Of a stretch of DNA of 64,000 nucleotides, positions 23,380 through 31,809 are shown piece by piece. A model generated the notes under the pieces. That model was not told where the DNA came from. It worked only from the letters and a program-made list of their open reading frames with translations, and ran no database searches. The translations under genes and the position numbers were made by a program. Each line of letters starts with the position of its first letter. Position 1 is the stretch's first letter. Source of the stretch: an uncultured bacterium. Lineage in GTDB: Bacteria; Actinomycetota; Coriobacteriia; Coriobacteriales; Coriobacteriaceae. Location of the stretch: contig CAJMRE010000002.1 in assembly GCA_905215755.1 (NCBI GenBank), positions 58,019 through 122,018 of the forward strand, read 5' to 3'.

Positions 23380-24497
23380 TTCAGTGCCTTCCTGATATCG
23401 AACAGCATGACCTCGATGGCCAGCTGGGGAGTAACGTTTCTGGCGATGTTGCGCTCAGCCGTGGCAACCGCCTCGAGCGCCTGGGTGGCACCCGCAACAT
23501 TCGTCGCGGCGGCAAGCCGCCCGATCGTGTCGCGCACGTCTTCGTTCACGACGTCGGCCGCCTCGTCCTGAAGCGTCAGCAGCACGTCGCGCATGAGCGT
23601 CCGCGCGCTCGCCAGCGCTTCCATGATACCCGAACGCTCGCGCGCGTTGAGTTCGCGCTTGTTGCGGTCCTCAAGCTGCTTCAATGCTCCACGCGACAGA
23701 TAGTCGGCGTTTTGCTCGAGCACCTTTTCCTGTGTGGACTTGACCTCGGCGAGCGGTGCCTTAACGGCGACGATGAGCGACTTGGCGCGGCTGAGCACAT
23801 CAGCCTCGTCGGCAGCGATGAGCGAATCGATGGCGCGGACCATTTGGCGGCGAGCATCCTGGCGCTCGGCACTCTTAAGGAACTCGATGCCGCGTGTGGG
23901 GCTTCCCGCCACGGCGACCGCCATGCGGCAACGCGCGAGGTCCTGACCCGTCGCGCGACTCACGGCCTGCGCGGCCACGGTGGGCGACACCAACCGAAAC
24001 GGCACGCACTGACAGCGGCTCACGATGGTGGGCAACATCACGTCTGCCGAGGTGCCCAGCAGGATGAACATAACGCCCTCGGGCGGCTCCTCGAGTGTTT
24101 TGAGCAGTGCGTTGGCGGTGTTGGCGCGCAGTTGCTCGGCACGGTCGATGATGTAGACCTTGGCCTTGGCACGGATGGGCGCCAGCGGAACGTCGTCGAG
24201 CAGCTCGCGGGTCTGGGCGATGAGGTAGCCCGTGGCGCTCTCGGGCGTGTAATAGTGCACGTCGGGGTGCGTATGGCGGGCGACGCGCACGCAGCTATCG
24301 CATGAGCCGCAGCCATCCTGCTCGCACAGGAAGGCTTGGGCGAGCGCCCACGCGGCGTCGAGCTTGCCCGCGCCGGGCGCGCCCAAAAACAGGTAGGCGT
24401 GCGATGCGCGACCGCTGGCGACGGCATTGGTCAAAAAGTCGCGCACGCGCTCTTGGGTGTCGAGCTTGGCCAGCAGGCTTGCCTGAGCGGGGGCCAT
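23370..24497 (-). CDS. holB: DNA polymerase III subunit delta'
   Basis: A 375-residue clamp-loader subunit. Seen: HAYLFLGAPGAGKLDAAWALA (P-loop-like motif near 32-50), a zinc module CEQDGCGSCDSCVRVARHTHPDV near 60-80, KVYIIDRAEQLRANTANALLKTLEEPPEGVMFILL near 112-145 and the SRCQ sensor region near 157. AGGAGG precedes the ATG at 24497, one base after the tmk stop. tmk-holB-ricT is a common bacterial gene order and supports the call. Confidence 0.92.
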   Translation of the reverse strand: MAPAQASLLAKLDTQERVRDFLTNAVASGRASHAYLFLGAPGAGKLDAAWALAQAFLCEQDGCGSCDSCVRVARHTHPDVHYYTPESATGYLIAQTRELLDDVPLAPIRAKAKVYIIDRAEQLRANTANALLKTLEEPPEGVMFILLGTSADVMLPTIVSRCQCVPFRLVSPTVAAQAVSRATGQDLARCRMAVAVAGSPTRGIEFLKSAERQDARRQMVRAIDSLIAADEADVLSRAKSLIVAVKAPLAEVKSTQEKVLEQNADYLSRGALKQLEDRNKRELNARERSGIMEALASARTLMRDVLLTLQDEAADVVNEDVRDTIGRLAAATNVAGATQALEAVATAERNIARNVTPQLAIEVMLFDIRKALKCR

Positions 24498-24498
24498 G

Positions 24499-25182
24499 TT
24501 ACTCGGCCTCCTGGGCAAGCGCGGCGGTGACGGCGTCTTGCGGAATGTCGAGACCGTATGCGCGAATCTGCTCGACCGTCTTCTCGAAGACTTCCTCGAC
24601 GGTCGCAGTGGCGTCGATGAGTTTTACGCGGTTTGGTTCCTCGGCGGCAATGGCGCAAAATCCCTGGTAGACGCGCTCTTGGAAGGTCATGCCTTTTGCC
24701 TCCATGCGATCTGCCGCGCCACGGGCTGCCATGCGTAGCGCCGCCTGCTCGGGTGTGATGTGGTAGACGAGCGTGAGCGCCGGATGCGTACCGGCGACAG
24801 CCAGGTTGTTGGCATCGCGTACCATCTGACGGTCGAGACCATCGGCAAACGCCTGATAGCAGGTCGTGGAATCGTAGAAACGGTCGCACAGGACCACCTT
24901 GCCGGCCGCAAGGGCGGGGGCGATGACCTCGTGCACCAGCTGGGCACGCGCTGCCTCGTAGAGCAGCAGCTCGCAGGTGTCGCCCATCGCCGTGTTGGCG
25001 GGGTCGAGCAGCAGAGCACGGATCTTTTCGCTGATGGCGGTACCGCCCGGCTCGCGCAGGCTCACAACCTGGTAGCCGGCGAGTTCAAGAGCGCGGGCAA
25101 GCAGGCGCGCCTGCGTGGACTTGCCGGCGCCATCGACGCCCTCGAGCGTGATAAAGCTATGTTGAGCGGGCTCAAAAGCCAT
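24499..25182 (-). CDS. tmk: Thymidylate kinase
   Basis: A 227-residue dTMP kinase. Residues 10-24 carry the P-loop in ITLEGVDGAGKSTQARLLA, REPGGTAISEKIR follows near 44, the DR motif is in VVLCDRFYDSTTCYQ near 95, and the lid region has RGAADRMEAKGMTFQERVY near 150. It converts dTMP to dTDP for DNA synthesis. Length is normal. It is first in the tmk-holB-ricT series. Confidence 0.96.
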   Translation of the reverse strand: MAFEPAQHSFITLEGVDGAGKSTQARLLARALELAGYQVVSLREPGGTAISEKIRALLLDPANTAMGDTCELLLYEAARAQLVHEVIAPALAAGKVVLCDRFYDSTTCYQAFADGLDRQMVRDANNLAVAGTHPALTLVYHITPEQAALRMAARGAADRMEAKGMTFQERVYQGFCAIAAEEPNRVKLIDATATVEEVFEKTVEQIRAYGLDIPQDAVTAALAQEAE

Positions 25183-25284
25183 GGGCGCAGCCCCTTCCTA
25201 CAAGGCGCGTAAATGCAGATATATCAACCAAGCCATGATACCCCAGCGTCCGGCGCGTCCCCAATGGCTAATGGTGCCTTTCCA

Positions 25285-25353
25285 AAGTTGCGGTGAAATA
25301 GGGACTGATTGAAGCTCTGAGACCGCCAAACAGTCCCTATTTCACCGCAACTT
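25285..25353. repeat. 23-bp perfect inverted repeat upstream of tmk
   Basis: Arms at 25285-25307 and 25331-25353 are perfectly complementary (AAGTTGCGGTGAAATAGGGA plus CTG) around a 23-base loop. It sits between the divergent tmk and zinc-ribbon genes and carries the GGGAC core seen in other intergenic hairpins of this window. Confidence 0.75.
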
Positions 25354-25421
25354 ATGATGGGGAATTTTGTGCGCTGGGTATAATCGTCGTATTGCATTGA
25401 AATGTGGCGAAAGGAGTGGCA

Positions 25422-26405
25422 ATGTCTCGGTATTGCGCCTCGTGCGGCAAGCTTCTTGCAGATAATGCCAAGTTCTGCACCTCGTGCGGTGCACCCGTTG
25501 AGCAAACAGCCGCGAGCGATAGCCAGCCCGCTTTTGAGCAGACCGGCTCCCTTGATACGCCGCAAGCCAAGGCGGACGACCCCCTCGCCTATCGCCCCGA
25601 CCCCGCCGCAAGCCCCGCGGCCGTCGAGACCACGCAGCGCATACCCGTCGCGAGCGGCTCGCCCCAACAGCGGCCGGCTCCCGCATACGCGCCCGCTTCG
25701 CCACAGACCCCCGCTCCCAAAAAGAACGGCGCCGGGCCGCTTATCGCCGTTATCGTTGTGCTGGTGGCGATCATCATCGCCCTGGTCGTTTTCTTTGTGA
25801 TCAAGCCTTTCGACAGCGCCGCCACGCAGACGACTGCCGAGGTAGCTAAGCTGCACCATGACGTCGACGACGATGACCTAAAGCCTCTCGGCGATCCCAA
25901 CAGCCTGTACGACGATGATGACGATGACGACGAGGATGGCGGCGAAGCAACGCTCTCCGAGCAGAATCTCTACCGCCGACTGAGCGAATACTACGACTTG
26001 CTCGAAGACCTCGACAACTACGTCCGTGGCTGCGCGCAGAACTTCAACGGCAGCTATCTGGAAGAGGATCGAACCACCCGTCAAAATCTCGCCGACGTCG
26101 CCGAGCGCACGGAGGACACCATCGAGCAGTATTACGACATCGTCGAGGACCTAGACGTTCCGACGAGCTCCAAGAACTACAGCTCCTGGAAGGACATCAT
26201 CGCCCTGTACGACGACCTGGATCACCGCATTGACGCAATCTGTGATGCCTGGGAGATCAGCCTGAAATACGCCAAGCCTGCGGACCACAAGAATGAGATC
26301 GTGGCGCCGCTGTCGCGCGACAACGTGGCGGGCACCAATGACAATAAGTATCGCCTAGACTTTGAGGAGCGCTATCCCGGCGCCAAACCCGTCGAAGTGA
26401 AGTAG
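25422..26405 (+). CDS. Zinc-ribbon membrane protein of unknown function
   Basis: A 327-residue protein. Residues 4-28 form a zinc ribbon (CASCGKLLADNAKFCTSCG). A Pro/Ala-rich disordered linker follows, then one transmembrane helix near 108-128 (PLIAVIVVLVAIIIALVVFFV). An Asp-rich stretch near 165-175 leads to an acidic helical extracytoplasmic domain with possible coiled coil. AAAGGAG precedes the ATG at 25422. This zinc-ribbon plus TM plus outer-domain layout is common among uncharacterised Gram-positive envelope proteins. No enzyme motif is visible. Confidence 0.7.
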   Translation: MSRYCASCGKLLADNAKFCTSCGAPVEQTAASDSQPAFEQTGSLDTPQAKADDPLAYRPDPAASPAAVETTQRIPVASGSPQQRPAPAYAPASPQTPAPKKNGAGPLIAVIVVLVAIIIALVVFFVIKPFDSAATQTTAEVAKLHHDVDDDDLKPLGDPNSLYDDDDDDDEDGGEATLSEQNLYRRLSEYYDLLEDLDNYVRGCAQNFNGSYLEEDRTTRQNLADVAERTEDTIEQYYDIVEDLDVPTSSKNYSSWKDIIALYDDLDHRIDAICDAWEISLKYAKPADHKNEIVAPLSRDNVAGTNDNKYRLDFEERYPGAKPVEVK

Positions 26406-26424
26406 CGCTTTGTCGTTCCCGAGC

Positions 26425-26480
26425 CGGCAGTTAGGGACGTTCCTAAACTGCCGGCAGAAAAGGAACGTCCCTAACTGCCG
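26425..26480. repeat. 20-bp perfect inverted repeat with palindromic loop
   Basis: CGGCAGTTAGGGACGTTCCT at 26425-26444 is perfectly repeated in inverse at 26461-26480. The loop contains CTGCCGGCAG, itself palindromic. It precedes a separate strong terminator. Confidence 0.75.
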
Positions 26481-26483
26481 ATC

Positions 26484-26524
26484 AAAAAACGAGCGAGGAT
26501 CGTGGGGTCCTCGCTCGTTTTTTT
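26484..26524. terminator. Bidirectional terminator between zinc-ribbon gene and topA
   Basis: A6, then CGAGCGAGGA, loop TCGTGGGG, TCCTCGCTCG and T7. It can end transcripts arriving from either convergent gene. Confidence 0.92.
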
Positions 26525-26545
26525 AGTAATGTTTCGATCGTGCGA

Positions 26546-29119
26546 CTACTTGTCGGCGGCTGCTTTCTTGGCAGTCGACTTCTTGGCCGTCGTCTTTTTG
26601 GCGGTCGTCTTCTTAGCCGTCGTCTTCTTGGCCGTGCTCGCCTTGGTCGTAGTCTTGCGGCCGCGGGCGGGCTTCTTCTCCTTGGTCGGGCAGTCCATGT
26701 TCACGCAGATGCGCCACGGGCCGCGCGCCGTGTTGACCACCACGATGGGGGCGCCGCACTCGGGGCAGGTCTCACCCGTCGCCTCGAGCTTACCGCGCGC
26801 CGGCAGAGGATAGCTCACGCCGCAGTCATCGTAGTTGGTGCAGCGGATAAAGCGCTTGCCGCTCTTCTCACTCTTGTGCGCGATCAGGTCGCCATGGCGT
26901 CCGGCCTCGGCGCACACCTTGCACTCGCCCACCTTAAGGTCGGGCTCGTAGTTGGTGGGGCACGTCGGGTTCACGCAGATCTCGAAGGCCTTCTGGCGGA
27001 ACGGCTGGCACTTGATGCGCGGCGCACCGCACTCGGGACACACGGCCGCCTCGCCCTCGAGCGGGCTTACCTTGACGCCGCTCGGCACCGGATAGGTCAC
27101 GTCGCAGTCGGGCCAGCCCATGCAACCGATGAAGCTGCCGCGGGTCTTGGCGCTCGTCTTCATAACCAGGTCCTTGCCGCACTTGGGGCAGGCGCCCACG
27201 CGCGCATCGGCCATGACGGCATCGCTGATGGCGTCGCCCAGCTCCTGCGTGTGCTTGAGCAGCTCGTCGAGCACGCCGGCCAGCAGCGCGCGCGAGTGCG
27301 TCACGACATGCTCCTCGGTATCCTCACCACGCTCCACACGGGTCATGTCGCCGTCGAGCTCGCTGGTCATATCGGGGCTCGTGATGCGCGGGGCAAACTG
27401 CGTCAGCGCGTCGATGATGGCGATGCCCAGCTGACTCGGCTCCACGGGATCGTTTTTGAGGTAGCGCACGGCATACAGGCGCTCGATGATGCTCGCGCGC
27501 GTGGACTTGGTGCCCAGGCCGCGCTTCTCCATCTCCTGCACGAGTTTGCCCTGGCTGTAGCGCGCGGGCGGCTCGGTCTGCTTGGCCTCGAGCTTAATGT
27601 CGAACACGTCGACCGTATCGCCTTGCTCCAGCGGCGGCATCTGCTCGTCGCGCTTAAGACCGTACGGATAGGCCTCGCGGAAGCCCGGGGTCACGAGCAC
27701 GTCGCCCGAAGCCACGAACGGCTCGCCGTTGACGTCGAGCTCGAGCTTGGTGTTCTCGATGGTCGCGGGACCCATGAGCGTCGCCAGGAAGCGGCGGGCG
27801 ATGAGGTCGTAGAGCTTGCGCTGACCGCCGTCGAGCGTGGACGGATCGCCCTCGCCCGTGGGATAGATCGGCGGGTGGTCGGTGGTCTCGACCTTGCCGC
27901 GCGTGGGCTTCATGGGACCGGCGAGCACCTTTTTGCACACGGGCGCCAGCGCCGGGTTGATCTTTGCCAGGTCGCTCACCACGGCGCCCAGGTCGAGCGT
28001 CGCGGGGTACACGGTGTTGTCGACACGCGGGTAGCTGATGAGACCCGCCATGTAGAGGGATTCGGCGATGCGCATGGTACGCGCAGGCGAGATGCCCTCG
28101 GCCGCGGCGGCAGCCTGCAGCGAGGTCGTCGCAAATGGCGTGGGCGGCTGCTGCTTGCGCGAGCGCTTGGTCACCGCGGCGACGGTTGCCGTCGTGGCGC
28201 CGTCGACGTGGCCGTACGCCGTCTCGGCGGCATCTTTGTCGGTAAAGCGCGCCGTCTTGTGCGCGATCTTAAAGCGATCGTCCTCGGCAGCGCCCTGCGC
28301 GGCACCCATGCCGCGAATCTGCCAATAGTCCTCGGGCACAAACGCCATGCGCTCGCGCTCGCGCTCGACCACCAGGGCAAGCGTCGGCGTCTGCACGCGG
28401 CCGGCAGAGCGCACGTTGCCAAAGCCGCCAAACTTGGCTAGCGTCAGATAGCGCGTGAGCACCGCGCCCCAAATGAGGTCGATGTGCTGGCGGCTCTCGC
28501 CGGCGTCGGCCAGATTCTGGTCGAGCGAGACGAGATTATCGAAGGCCTGCGTGATCTCGGCCTTAGTAAACGAAGAGTACTGGGCGCGGGCAACCGGCAA
28601 GTCCGGCGCAACCTCGCGCACCTTGTTGAGAGCGTCCGAGCCGATCAGCTCGCCCTCGCGGTCGAAGTCCGTGGCGATAATGACGCTGTCGGACTTTTTA
28701 GCGAGGTTCTTGAGCGAACGAATGAGCTCCTTCTCGGCCGGTAGCTTAATGACGGGCGCCCAGGTGAGGTAAGGCAGGCTCTCGAGCTTCCAGCCCTTGA
28801 TGGAAATGCCATCGGCAAGGAACGGCTTGCGCTTGGTGTCGTACGGCGGGCGGGCCAGGCCATCGGGCATATCGGCCGGCAGCATCTCGCCGTCTTCGGT
28901 CACCGAATACCAACCCAACTTTTTATCGAACAGCACGCTGTCGCAAAAATCGGGCGCAAGGATGTGACCGGCAAGGCCGATCGTCACGCACTCCTCGCCC
29001 TTCCACTCAAAACGGTAGATGGCGGTGTTGTACACCTTGTCCTTTTTGGGCTTACCCGTGGACAGCCGCTCGGCAATCTGACGCGCGGCGTCGTTTTTCT
29101 CGGCGATGATGAGCTTCAA
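26546..29119 (-). CDS. topA: Type IA DNA topoisomerase I (archaeal-like) with zinc modules and Lys-rich tail
   Basis: An 857-residue topoisomerase that relaxes negative supercoils. The Toprim domain starts MKLIIAEKNDAARQIAERLS with the catalytic Glu and holds DFDREGE near 150. The active-site Tyr lies in LISYPRVDNTVYP near 366. The N-terminus reads like archaeal topoisomerase I rather than the usual bacterial TopA start (VIVESPAKAKTI). After residue 630 there are several CxxC zinc modules (CPKCGKDL, CPECGAPRIKC, CKVCAEAG, CPECGAPIVVV). The last 35 residues are tandem AKKTT-type basic repeats. It follows hypB by 54 bases. Confidence 0.93.
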   Translation of the reverse strand: MKLIIAEKNDAARQIAERLSTGKPKKDKVYNTAIYRFEWKGEECVTIGLAGHILAPDFCDSVLFDKKLGWYSVTEDGEMLPADMPDGLARPPYDTKRKPFLADGISIKGWKLESLPYLTWAPVIKLPAEKELIRSLKNLAKKSDSVIIATDFDREGELIGSDALNKVREVAPDLPVARAQYSSFTKAEITQAFDNLVSLDQNLADAGESRQHIDLIWGAVLTRYLTLAKFGGFGNVRSAGRVQTPTLALVVERERERMAFVPEDYWQIRGMGAAQGAAEDDRFKIAHKTARFTDKDAAETAYGHVDGATTATVAAVTKRSRKQQPPTPFATTSLQAAAAAEGISPARTMRIAESLYMAGLISYPRVDNTVYPATLDLGAVVSDLAKINPALAPVCKKVLAGPMKPTRGKVETTDHPPIYPTGEGDPSTLDGGQRKLYDLIARRFLATLMGPATIENTKLELDVNGEPFVASGDVLVTPGFREAYPYGLKRDEQMPPLEQGDTVDVFDIKLEAKQTEPPARYSQGKLVQEMEKRGLGTKSTRASIIERLYAVRYLKNDPVEPSQLGIAIIDALTQFAPRITSPDMTSELDGDMTRVERGEDTEEHVVTHSRALLAGVLDELLKHTQELGDAISDAVMADARVGACPKCGKDLVMKTSAKTRGSFIGCMGWPDCDVTYPVPSGVKVSPLEGEAAVCPECGAPRIKCQPFRQKAFEICVNPTCPTNYEPDLKVGECKVCAEAGRHGDLIAHKSEKSGKRFIRCTNYDDCGVSYPLPARGKLEATGETCPECGAPIVVVNTARGPWRICVNMDCPTKEKKPARGRKTTTKASTAKKTTAKKTTAKKTTAKKSTAKKAAADK
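26574..26643 (-). repeat. 15-bp tandem repeats encoding the topA Lys/Thr tail
   Basis: Four to five units like GTCGTCTTTTTGGCC (plus strand) repeat head to tail and encode TAKKT modules. Such tails bind DNA in actinobacterial TopA and HU-like proteins; unit number may be variable. Confidence 0.65.
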
Positions 29120-29173
29120 AAGAGGCTCCTATCTCGTATCTCTGCGGCTACGCCCGCCCGTATGGCGGCCGAC

Positions 29174-29857
29174 TTACGCCCTTGCTTGCTCAATCTGCCC
29201 GATGAGCCAATCGCACCAGGCATCCATGCCCTCGCCCTTGCGCGCGCTCACGGCAAACCGCGGCGCCTGCGGATTGAGGTCATCGAGTGTCTTAGTATAC
29301 CTATCCATGTCAAAATCGAAAGCCGGAGCCACATCGACCTTGTTGAGCAGTTGCGCGCCGGCGTGCTGGAAGATGCCCGGGTACTTGACGGGCTTGTCGT
29401 CGCCCTCGGGCACCGAGAGAATCATGATGGACAGGTTCTCGCCCAGGTCAAAGTCGACTGGGCAGACCAAGTTGCCCACGTTTTCGATAAAGATGACATC
29501 GATGTTTTGAAGGCCCACCGCTTGGTCGAACGCGTCAACGGCCTCCATGATCATGTTGCCCTCGAGGTGGCACAGGCCGCCCGTGTTGATCTGGATGGCG
29601 GGCATGCCGGCTTCCTTCATGGTGATGGCGTCGACGTCCGAGGCGATATCGCCCTCGATGACGGCGCAACGCAGGCCCGCCTTGTCGCGCAGGCGCTCGT
29701 TGGTGCCCAGGATCGTGGTGGTCTTGCCCGAGCCGGGGCTCGACAGCACGTTAATCACGTAGGTGTTTGTCTCATGAAATCGCTGACGCAGCTGATCTGC
29801 CAGGCGTTCGTTGCGCGACAGAATCGGCGACGCGATATCAATCGTTTTCTCGGCCAT
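29174..29857 (-). CDS. hypB: Hydrogenase nickel incorporation GTPase
   Basis: A 227-residue GTPase that loads nickel into [NiFe]-hydrogenase with HypA. Seen: the P-loop VLSSPGSGKTTTI near 38-48, the switch EGDIASDVDA near 67, the metal-binding GGLCHLEGN near 92 (Cys-His), FIENVGNLVCPVDFDLGE near 122 and LNKVDVAPA near 164. The N-terminal CCxxC or His-rich nickel-storage tail of some HypB proteins is absent. AAGGAG lies before the ATG at 29857. It follows hypA by 55 bases. The hydrogenase itself is not in the window. Confidence 0.95.
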   Translation of the reverse strand: MAEKTIDIASPILSRNERLADQLRQRFHETNTYVINVLSSPGSGKTTTILGTNERLRDKAGLRCAVIEGDIASDVDAITMKEAGMPAIQINTGGLCHLEGNMIMEAVDAFDQAVGLQNIDVIFIENVGNLVCPVDFDLGENLSIMILSVPEGDDKPVKYPGIFQHAGAQLLNKVDVAPAFDFDMDRYTKTLDDLNPQAPRFAVSARKGEGMDAWCDWLIGQIEQARA

Positions 29858-29912
29858 ATTCGGCACTCCTTACTTCTGCCCCTTTATACCCCGTCCCCAG
29901 ATGGCTGATGGG

Positions 29913-30269
29913 CTAATCATCGGGGGTTTCGATTTCGATACTTGCGATGTCGAGCTCGCGGCCGTGCAGTAGGCGCACATTGGCGCCGCCGCACTGGGGG
30001 CAGCGGCAGTGGAAACGGTCGTGCTCAAAGACCTCACCGCAGTCCAAGCACTCGCTTTGTGGATGGACCTCCTCCACGGCAAGCTCGCAGCCGCGCGTGA
30101 GCGGGTCCTCGTCACGAAACGTCTCCCACGCAAAGTCGAGCGCCTCGCGCACGACCTCGGTCATATCCCCGATACGCAGCGTAACCAAAACGGCGCGCGA
30201 GGCCCCCGCCCCACGCGCCGCGCGAATCACTGTATCGAGTATGCCGTTGACAATGCCAACCTCGTGCAT
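29913..30269 (-). CDS. hypA: Hydrogenase nickel metallochaperone
   Basis: A 118-residue protein with the HypA hallmarks: MHEVGIV, whose His2 and Glu3 bind nickel, and a zinc loop CLDCGEVFEHDRFHCRCPQCGG near 73-94 with two CxxC pairs. It hands nickel to HypB. It starts six bases after tatC. Urease maturation is a possible alternative use, but no urease genes are seen. Confidence 0.95.
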   Translation of the reverse strand: MHEVGIVNGILDTVIRAARGAGASRAVLVTLRIGDMTEVVREALDFAWETFRDEDPLTRGCELAVEEVHPQSECLDCGEVFEHDRFHCRCPQCGGANVRLLHGRELDIASIEIETPDD

Positions 30270-30275
30270 ACCGAT

Positions 30276-31067
30276 TTACTCCTCGTCGTCCTCATCGTCC
30301 GAGAACAGGTCCAGACGACTCACAAACAAGCCCTCCTTGCCCTCGCGCGCGGTAATGACCACACGGGCGATGGCGAGCGAAATCTCGTAGAGCGAGAGCA
30401 GGGCGCCGTACATAAGGCCCAGGGTGACGGGCGATCCGTCGGGCGTGATCACAGCCGAACCCACGAGCAGGCCTACGTACACGTAGCGCCAGGCGCTGCG
30501 GAAGGCCGCGTAGGAAACGATGTGGAAGACGGACAGGTAGAAGATGATGAGCGGCAGCTCGAACGCCACACCAAAGCCGATCATAAAGAGCAGCTCCATG
30601 TTGACGTAGTTCTCCAGGTCGGGCAGCGCCGTAGCGACGGCCGAGGTCTCGCCGATGAGCCACTCAAAGCCCGCCGGGATGATGATGAAGTAGCAGAAGA
30701 TGGCACCCAGGAAGAACAGCACCGTCGAGGCGAGCACCGTGGGCACGACCCACTTGCGCTCGTTGGGGCGAAGCGCCGGCAGGAAAAATGCAAGGATCTG
30801 CCAGATGATCATGGGCGTGCACATGACCACGGCCATCTTGATGGCCAGCGAGAAGCGCAGGCCAAAACCGCCGAGCGTGGTGGTGATGTAGAACTTACCG
30901 TCCGGCACAAAGGAGCGGATGGGGTCTTCCAAGATGTCGAGCACCACGGGCGTGGCGAAATACAGCACGATGGCGGCGGCAAACACCGACACGACCACGA
31001 TGGTCAGGCGGCGACGGAGCTCTCCCAAGTGATCGAAGAGCGGCATACGAGCAGGTCCGATAGGCAT
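30276..31067 (-). CDS. tatC: Sec-independent protein translocase TatC
   Basis: A 263-residue protein with six predicted transmembrane helices. Conserved sites are present: PLFDHLGELRRRL at the cytoplasmic N-terminus (signal-peptide binding), the FxxP-like PALRPNERKW near 95, and the Glu in VAFELPLIIFYL near 166. The acidic tail SDDEDDEE is unusual but short. Its ATG overlaps the tatA stop by one base. It exports folded proteins with twin-arginine signals, in many bacteria including hydrogenase and other redox enzymes. Confidence 0.96.
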   Translation of the reverse strand: MPIGPARMPLFDHLGELRRRLTIVVVSVFAAAIVLYFATPVVLDILEDPIRSFVPDGKFYITTTLGGFGLRFSLAIKMAVVMCTPMIIWQILAFFLPALRPNERKWVVPTVLASTVLFFLGAIFCYFIIIPAGFEWLIGETSAVATALPDLENYVNMELLFMIGFGVAFELPLIIFYLSVFHIVSYAAFRSAWRYVYVGLLVGSAVITPDGSPVTLGLMYGALLSLYEISLAIARVVITAREGKEGLFVSRLDLFSDDEDDEE

Positions 31068-31654
31068 TACTCATCGCCTCCCTTCGGGGCATCGGCGGCA
31101 GCGGCGTCGTCCTCGGCCTCGAGCTCGCGAGCGAGCTGGTCGACGACGGCCTTGCGCTTGCGGGGACGACGGGCGTAGAGGTCAGCCGTCGTGGGCTCTG
31201 CCGGCTCGGGCTCGGGCTCCGGCTCTGCAGTGGAAGCGGACTCGGCGGCGGCATCGGCGGACCCGGCGGCGGCGCCCTCGGTCGCAGGCTCCTCAGCAGC
31301 ACCTTCGCCCTCAGCGGCACCCTCGCTTGCGGCCTTCTCGGCAGCAAGGCGGGCGCGACGCTCGGCAAAGGTCTCCTTCTTGGCGGGCGCTGCCGTCTCG
31401 GCGGCATCCTCGTCCGCATCGGAATCGTCGTCGGTCGCAGCAGCCTTCTTGGGCTTGACCGGAGCCGACGCGGCCTCGCTCACCGGATCGATAATCTCGG
31501 ACTGAACAACGGCCGTCATCTTTTCCTGCGTCTCGCGGAACTGACGGATGGCACGGCCGATCGTGCGGCCCATCTGCGGGAGCTTATCCGGGCCAAACAG
31601 CAAAAAGCCGAAGACCACGATGATCGCGAGCTCACCCTCTCCAATACCAAACAC
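31067..31654 (-). CDS. tatA: Twin-arginine translocase TatA/TatB-type subunit with long acidic tail
   Basis: A 195-residue protein. Residues 1-20 form the short membrane helix (FGIGEGELAIIVVFGFLLFG) followed by the hinge GPDKLPQMGR and an amphipathic helix to about residue 45. The tail is a long Ala/Glu-rich, Lys-containing low-complexity region ending in RRPRKRKAVVDQLARELEAEDD. Tail length is nearer TatB than TatA, but only one such gene is present here. The start is a GTG at 31654 with GGAGG five bases upstream; an earlier ATG frame lacks homology. Confidence 0.88.
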   Translation of the reverse strand: MFGIGEGELAIIVVFGFLLFGPDKLPQMGRTIGRAIRQFRETQEKMTAVVQSEIIDPVSEAASAPVKPKKAAATDDDSDADEDAAETAAPAKKETFAERRARLAAEKAASEGAAEGEGAAEEPATEGAAAGSADAAAESASTAEPEPEPEPAEPTTADLYARRPRKRKAVVDQLARELEAEDDAAAADAPKGGDE

Positions 31655-31809
31655 ACATACCTCCAAGGCTCGATGTGAGTCGAGCCCGCACCGCGCCATT
31701 CGGCCGGAACTCGTCTATTCATTCGGTCAAGTATAGCGCCCGGACGCCAAAACGTCCGAGCGCATCACAAACATATGCCAAACGGCACGGCCCTTTTTGG
31801 GGCGAAAGC

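Noticed and set aside
24302..24670. Small plus-strand ORFs opposite holB and tmk
   Set aside because: They lie wholly inside well-supported genes on the other strand and have low-complexity Arg/Ala composition.
25285..25353. Intrinsic terminator for tmk or the zinc-ribbon gene
   Set aside because: The repeat lies upstream of both divergent genes and lacks a U-run.
26540..28441. Long plus-strand open frame opposite topA
   Set aside because: Antisense shadow of topA; Arg/Ala/His-rich composition without recognisable domains.
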